NCBI GenBank assembly: GCA_003542355.1
Contig: DPKU01000083.1
Span: forward strand, 1-8,159
Reading direction: 5' to 3'
DNA: 8,159 nucleotides
Source: Clostridiales bacterium
GTDB taxonomy: Bacteria; Bacillota; Clostridia; Peptostreptococcales; Anaerovoracaceae
A program made the position numbers and the translations under genes. The notes beneath the pieces were generated by a model. That model was not told the origin of the DNA. It saw nothing but the letters and a program-made list of their open reading frames with translations, and did not search any database. Positions within the stretch are counted from its first letter, which is position 1. Each line of letters begins with the position of its first letter. Below, in pieces: positions 5,235 to 8,159 of the stretch.

Positions 5235-7949
5235 TTATGGCGTGTCCAGTGCGAAATATTTGGCAAGGATCTCTCTAGCTACCGCTGCGCCGAAGCTTCC
5301 CTGGCCTCCCTGAACGAGGAGAACGGCTATTGCAATTTCCGGATCCTCGGCCGGTGCACAGCAGACAAACCAGGCGAAGTTATCGTAATCATCCTTATAG
5401 GCATCCAATTCCTCCGCTCCGATGGTATAACCGGACAGCTGCACCAATGCGCTGCGCATCGCCTCGTTGAGGGAAGAGAATACCAGCGGATTGCTGCGCA
5501 TCAGCACTTCTGCCCTTTCCTCCACATCTGCCCAGGCAAGCCCAGGCGCGATTCTGTATAGATTTTCTTTCAGGTAGGCTGCCTCATCAGGAGGATTGAT
5601 CTTGCCGCTTTTTTCTGCAGATCCGGTCTTGGCAGCAATCTCCACGGGAAAGTTGCTGAAATAGGCAGAAGCGCTTCCGCCAGTTCCATGAGCGACCCGC
5701 CGCATGCCCTCCAGGATCGTTTCAAACACCTCCGGGGCGGCATTGACACGCTCCGGCAACGGCTTTTCGATCTCCGGCCCACCATCCACCGCTTGAACCA
5801 AACGAACCTGATTCCGGATACCGCCATTGCCCAGTGTCGCCGCATAATTGGCCATTTGAAGTGGTGTACAGGCGATCCCGCCCTGCCCAATGGCCATATT
5901 CAGCAAGTCTGCTTTGTTCCACTGCGCCTGATTCAAATAGCTGAACTTCACAAGATCAGTCAATTCGTTCAGCCGCTCTTTCTTGATACTCATTGCCGCA
6001 AGCCGCGTCAAAATCTGGCTTCGGGAGGGGTTCTCCCTGCACCAGGCCACGATCTCTTCGATGTACTGTTCCAACCGCTCGCTGTCTTGGATCACATCTG
6101 AATCAAAATACCATTCTGTCCTTGCGTGCAGCAGGCGGCGAAGCGCGGTGATCGTAGCAGCCATCTTCTGTTCGGACGAAGAAATCGTGCCTGCCGTTTC
6201 CGGGAGTTCGATCCCGGTAGGTGCGCCAAGCCCGAACTGCAGCGCATAATCTGTTACAGCATCCGCACCCATGGCCGAATCCATGCCCATGGATGTTCCC
6301 ATGGCATGATCATAATTGCTGATCAGATTATAAAAATAATAATTGCAGGAAACCTCCAAGGCTTCGGTCAGATTGATATAGCCGTGGGTCTGCCGGGAAT
6401 CATTCCAGATCAAGCATCCAAAAGTCCGATTGCCTACCGCAATCGCTCCGTCATCCCGATATCTCTTGTTTGGATCCAGTCCGTTTTCCAGCGCTGCCGC
6501 AGCGACCACCATTTTAAAGGCGGATCCGGGTTGCACGGCTGTTCTTGCCGCCACGTTGAACAAAGGTGCAGGCGACAGCGGATCTCTGGGATTTTTCGCT
6601 TGAAGGGCATTCCACTCGGTGTTGCTGATCCCCGCAGCAAAGAGATTGGGATCAAAGGACGGAACGTTCGCCATAGCCAGAACTTCTCCGCGCTCCACAT
6701 CCAGCACAACAGCAGCACCTACGTTTGCATTGGCGTACTCCGGGAATGTCACATCCCCCCAGGAGCTTTGAAACGTTCCGCCTTCTTCCAGTGCGCCCAA
6801 CACCTGCTGCAAAGCTTGCTCCGCCGTCTGCTGGAGTTCCAGGTCGATGGTGAGCGTAACATCCCGCCCTTTGCTGGCCTGTGTGTCTGAAACGGTGCTG
6901 ATGCTCTCTCCCAATGAGTTCACTTGAACGACCTTCATGCCGTCCGTTCCCCGCAGCTGGCTTTCATAAGCATTCTCTATCCCAGTTTTCCCCACCAGAT
7001 CCGCTGTGTTGTACCCTTGCTCCAGGTAGGATTCCTTTTCACTTTCGGCGATGACACCCATATAGCCCAGTACGTGTCCGGCCGCTTCTCCGAAAGGATA
7101 GTCCCTGACGGATTCTGCCATGATATCCACACCGGGAAATTCGGCGCTGCGCTCTTTGACTTCGATCACAGTTTCGTAGGAGACATCGGAAGCGACAGTC
7201 ACAGGTATGTAACTGTAGTATCCGGAAGCATCCAGCGCATTGCGAAGAATCATCATCTTTCGAGCCCTTGCTTCCGTCATCGCAGGATCGATTTGATAGT
7301 GGACCCGGATCTGTTGGAATGCTTCTGCGGCGGAAATATCCGACGAGAGGCTATACCTTCCCAGAAACGTTCTTTTTTCCAGGATCGGTGTAAATTCCAT
7401 GTACCGCACCGAAATCGGCGGATAGACGCCATAGCGGTTCTGGAGCTCCAGCTGCGCATCGTAAACGTCCAGAGACGGAGAAACGTCATAGCGTCTGCGC
7501 AGCTCATCGAAAGCTTGCTGCGCTGTAAAGTGATCCGACATATCCTGGGACTGCAGCCAGTTGTCGATGTCACTGTCATACGTAAAGGCAAAGGTGTCCG
7601 CTCCTTCTAATAGGATCGGAAAATCCTCGATGTGGACATCCTGGTTCCGCTCAAGAATATCGATCAGCGCCGCTATGACTCGATTGAGTGTTGCGGAAGA
7701 CAATCCGCTCCGATTGAGCGTCAGATTAAAAGTCGACGTATTGTCGGCCAGAACGATGCCGTTCCGGTCCAGAATACGCCCTCTGGGGGCGGCAGTATAC
7801 AATGTTTTCGTCGTCAGATCCGAGGCGCGTTCCCGCCAGATCTCATTTTGGATCACCGTCAGAACAAAAAGTCGGAGCAGCAAGACTATCATCAGCAGAA
7901 TAAAAGCAAGCATGATTTGATTGTTCCTGTTTTTCAGCAATCTCAGCAT
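5235..7949 (-). CDS. mrdA: PBP2, class B penicillin-binding protein (D,D-transpeptidase of the elongasome)
   Basis: This enzyme crosslinks new peptidoglycan on the outer face of the membrane and pairs with RodA. It is 904 residues with one N-terminal membrane anchor (about 11-33) and the class B hallmark PRGRILDRNG (55-64). The pedestal region (about 65-350) contains two similar helical segments, at about 141-190 and 205-254. The transpeptidase domain has the nucleophile Ser476 and Lys479 in QPGSAFK, the SCN motif (534-536), GQGG (688-691), and KTGS (774-777). It is longer than Escherichia coli PBP2 (about 630) or Bacillus PbpA (about 715). The extra length includes insertions at about 595-680, before GQGG, and about 783-857, between KTG and AWFVCCAP. 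Both stay in frame and such long forms occur in Clostridia, so I read them as lineage insertions and not errors. The ATG lies 1 nt after the mreD stop (TGA-G-ATG); the nearest Shine-Dalgarno-like AAAGGG is about 13 nt away, so translational coupling to mreD is likely. Together with mreD and rodA it defines a cell-elongation locus. Confidence 0.94.
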   Translation of the reverse strand: MLRLLKNRNNQIMLAFILLMIVLLLRLFVLTVIQNEIWRERASDLTTKTLYTAAPRGRILDRNGIVLADNTSTFNLTLNRSGLSSATLNRVIAALIDILERNQDVHIEDFPILLEGADTFAFTYDSDIDNWLQSQDMSDHFTAQQAFDELRRRYDVSPSLDVYDAQLELQNRYGVYPPISVRYMEFTPILEKRTFLGRYSLSSDISAAEAFQQIRVHYQIDPAMTEARARKMMILRNALDASGYYSYIPVTVASDVSYETVIEVKERSAEFPGVDIMAESVRDYPFGEAAGHVLGYMGVIAESEKESYLEQGYNTADLVGKTGIENAYESQLRGTDGMKVVQVNSLGESISTVSDTQASKGRDVTLTIDLELQQTAEQALQQVLGALEEGGTFQSSWGDVTFPEYANANVGAAVVLDVERGEVLAMANVPSFDPNLFAAGISNTEWNALQAKNPRDPLSPAPLFNVAARTAVQPGSAFKMVVAAAALENGLDPNKRYRDDGAIAVGNRTFGCLIWNDSRQTHGYINLTEALEVSCNYYFYNLISNYDHAMGTSMGMDSAMGADAVTDYALQFGLGAPTGIELPETAGTISSSEQKMAATITALRRLLHARTEWYFDSDVIQDSERLEQYIEEIVAWCRENPSRSQILTRLAAMSIKKERLNELTDLVKFSYLNQAQWNKADLLNMAIGQGGIACTPLQMANYAATLGNGGIRNQVRLVQAVDGGPEIEKPLPERVNAAPEVFETILEGMRRVAHGTGGSASAYFSNFPVEIAAKTGSAEKSGKINPPDEAAYLKENLYRIAPGLAWADVEERAEVLMRSNPLVFSSLNEAMRSALVQLSGYTIGAEELDAYKDDYDNFAWFVCCAPAEDPEIAIAVLLVQGGQGSFGAAVAREILAKYFALDTP

Positions 7950-7950
7950 C

Positions 7951-8159
7951 TCAGTGCAGTATCCCTTTCAGAATGCCGGTAATGGCCCCGTTGACGAACA
8001 GGAGTCCAGGCAGTCGTGCCAGCAGATAGGTCAAATGATACTGTCCGCCGAAGAGAATCAGGATCAGCCAGTACACCGCTTCATAGAGGACGGTTGCCCA
8101 CAGGACTGTAATACAATTATTTTTATTGTTGTCAGTGCTCCGGTTGCGGTGCTTGTGCT
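7951..8159 (-). CDS. mreD: MreD, rod-shape-determining membrane protein (C-terminal part; N-terminus beyond right edge)
   Basis: The last 68 or so codons are visible and end in TGA (7951-7953). The translation carries a hydrophilic loop rich in Asn and Lys, then the hydrophobic stretch LYEAVYWLILILFGGQ and a final segment LPGLLFVNGAITGILKGILH. This fits the last two membrane segments of MreD, whose family C-terminus has a similar Y-E-x-x-Y-x-LLLL-x-GG pattern. MreD is an integral membrane part of the MreBCD elongation complex. Identification rests on this weak pattern plus its position directly upstream of mrdA, the usual mreB-mreC-mreD-mrdA order. The fragment is short, so certainty is moderate. 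Confidence 0.8.
   Translation of the reverse strand, partial: HKHRNRSTDNNKNNCITVLWATVLYEAVYWLILILFGGQYHLTYLLARLPGLLFVNGAITGILKGILH

Noticed and set aside
5379..6165. Frameshift or gene fusion as the cause of the long PBP2
   Set aside because: The frame is continuous, motifs occur in the right order, and long forms with similar insertions are known in Clostridia.
6126..7610. Plus-strand open frames opposite mrdA
   Set aside because: They are antisense shadows of a continuous PBP2 coding sequence with intact motifs.
1..8159. CRISPR arrays, insertion sequences, integrase sites, tRNA or rRNA genes
   Set aside because: No repeated spacer pattern, transposase, cloverleaf-like or rRNA-like sequence was recognised; the window is nearly filled by core genes.

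Overview
This window looks like chromosomal DNA of a Gram-positive bacterium of the Bacillota, most likely a Clostridia-class anaerobe. The evidence is membrane-type RNase Y, a cysteine desulfurase paired with thiI, a long clostridial-style PBP2, and the combination mreD - mrdA - minD with rodA close by. Base composition is close to balanced. I cannot place it at family level. No mobile element, CRISPR array, rRNA or tRNA was recognised; this is core-genome sequence rather than an accessory island.

Layout from left to right: the 5' part of thiI (-), a complete cysteine desulfurase gene (-), a terminator-like hairpin, rny encoding RNase Y (-), a 209-bp AT-rich divergent promoter region, rodA (+), a convergent 13-bp hairpin terminator, a divergent minD-like gene (-), mrdA encoding PBP2 (-), and the 3' end of mreD (-) running off the right edge. 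Transcription therefore falls into three blocks. The first is a leftward cell-shape operon (mreD-mrdA-minD, presumably continuing from mreB and mreC outside the window). The second is a single rightward rodA unit. The third is a leftward rny - desulfurase - thiI unit.

Functionally, MreD, PBP2 and RodA belong to the elongasome: RodA polymerises glycan and PBP2 crosslinks it along the lateral wall. The MinD-like ATPase sits where Clostridia usually carry minC-minD-minE, but neither minC nor minE is present. RNase Y is the membrane-anchored endoribonuclease that starts mRNA decay. The desulfurase and ThiI form a sulfur relay for tRNA 4-thiouridine and possibly thiamine.

The points most worth a second look are these. 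(1) RNase Y appears to start at an AUA codon behind a near-perfect Shine-Dalgarno sequence; the first in-frame ATG would remove the membrane anchor. (2) rny and rodA are driven by two near-consensus promoters that share one palindromic -10 element, so they probably cannot be occupied together. (3) The MinD-like protein has Asn in place of catalytic Asp40, lacks the C-terminal membrane-targeting helix, and has lost its minC and minE neighbours; a short in-frame tail with an amphipathic pattern lies just past its amber stop. (4) The PBP2 pedestal contains what looks like a tandem duplication, and its catalytic domain carries two insertions.
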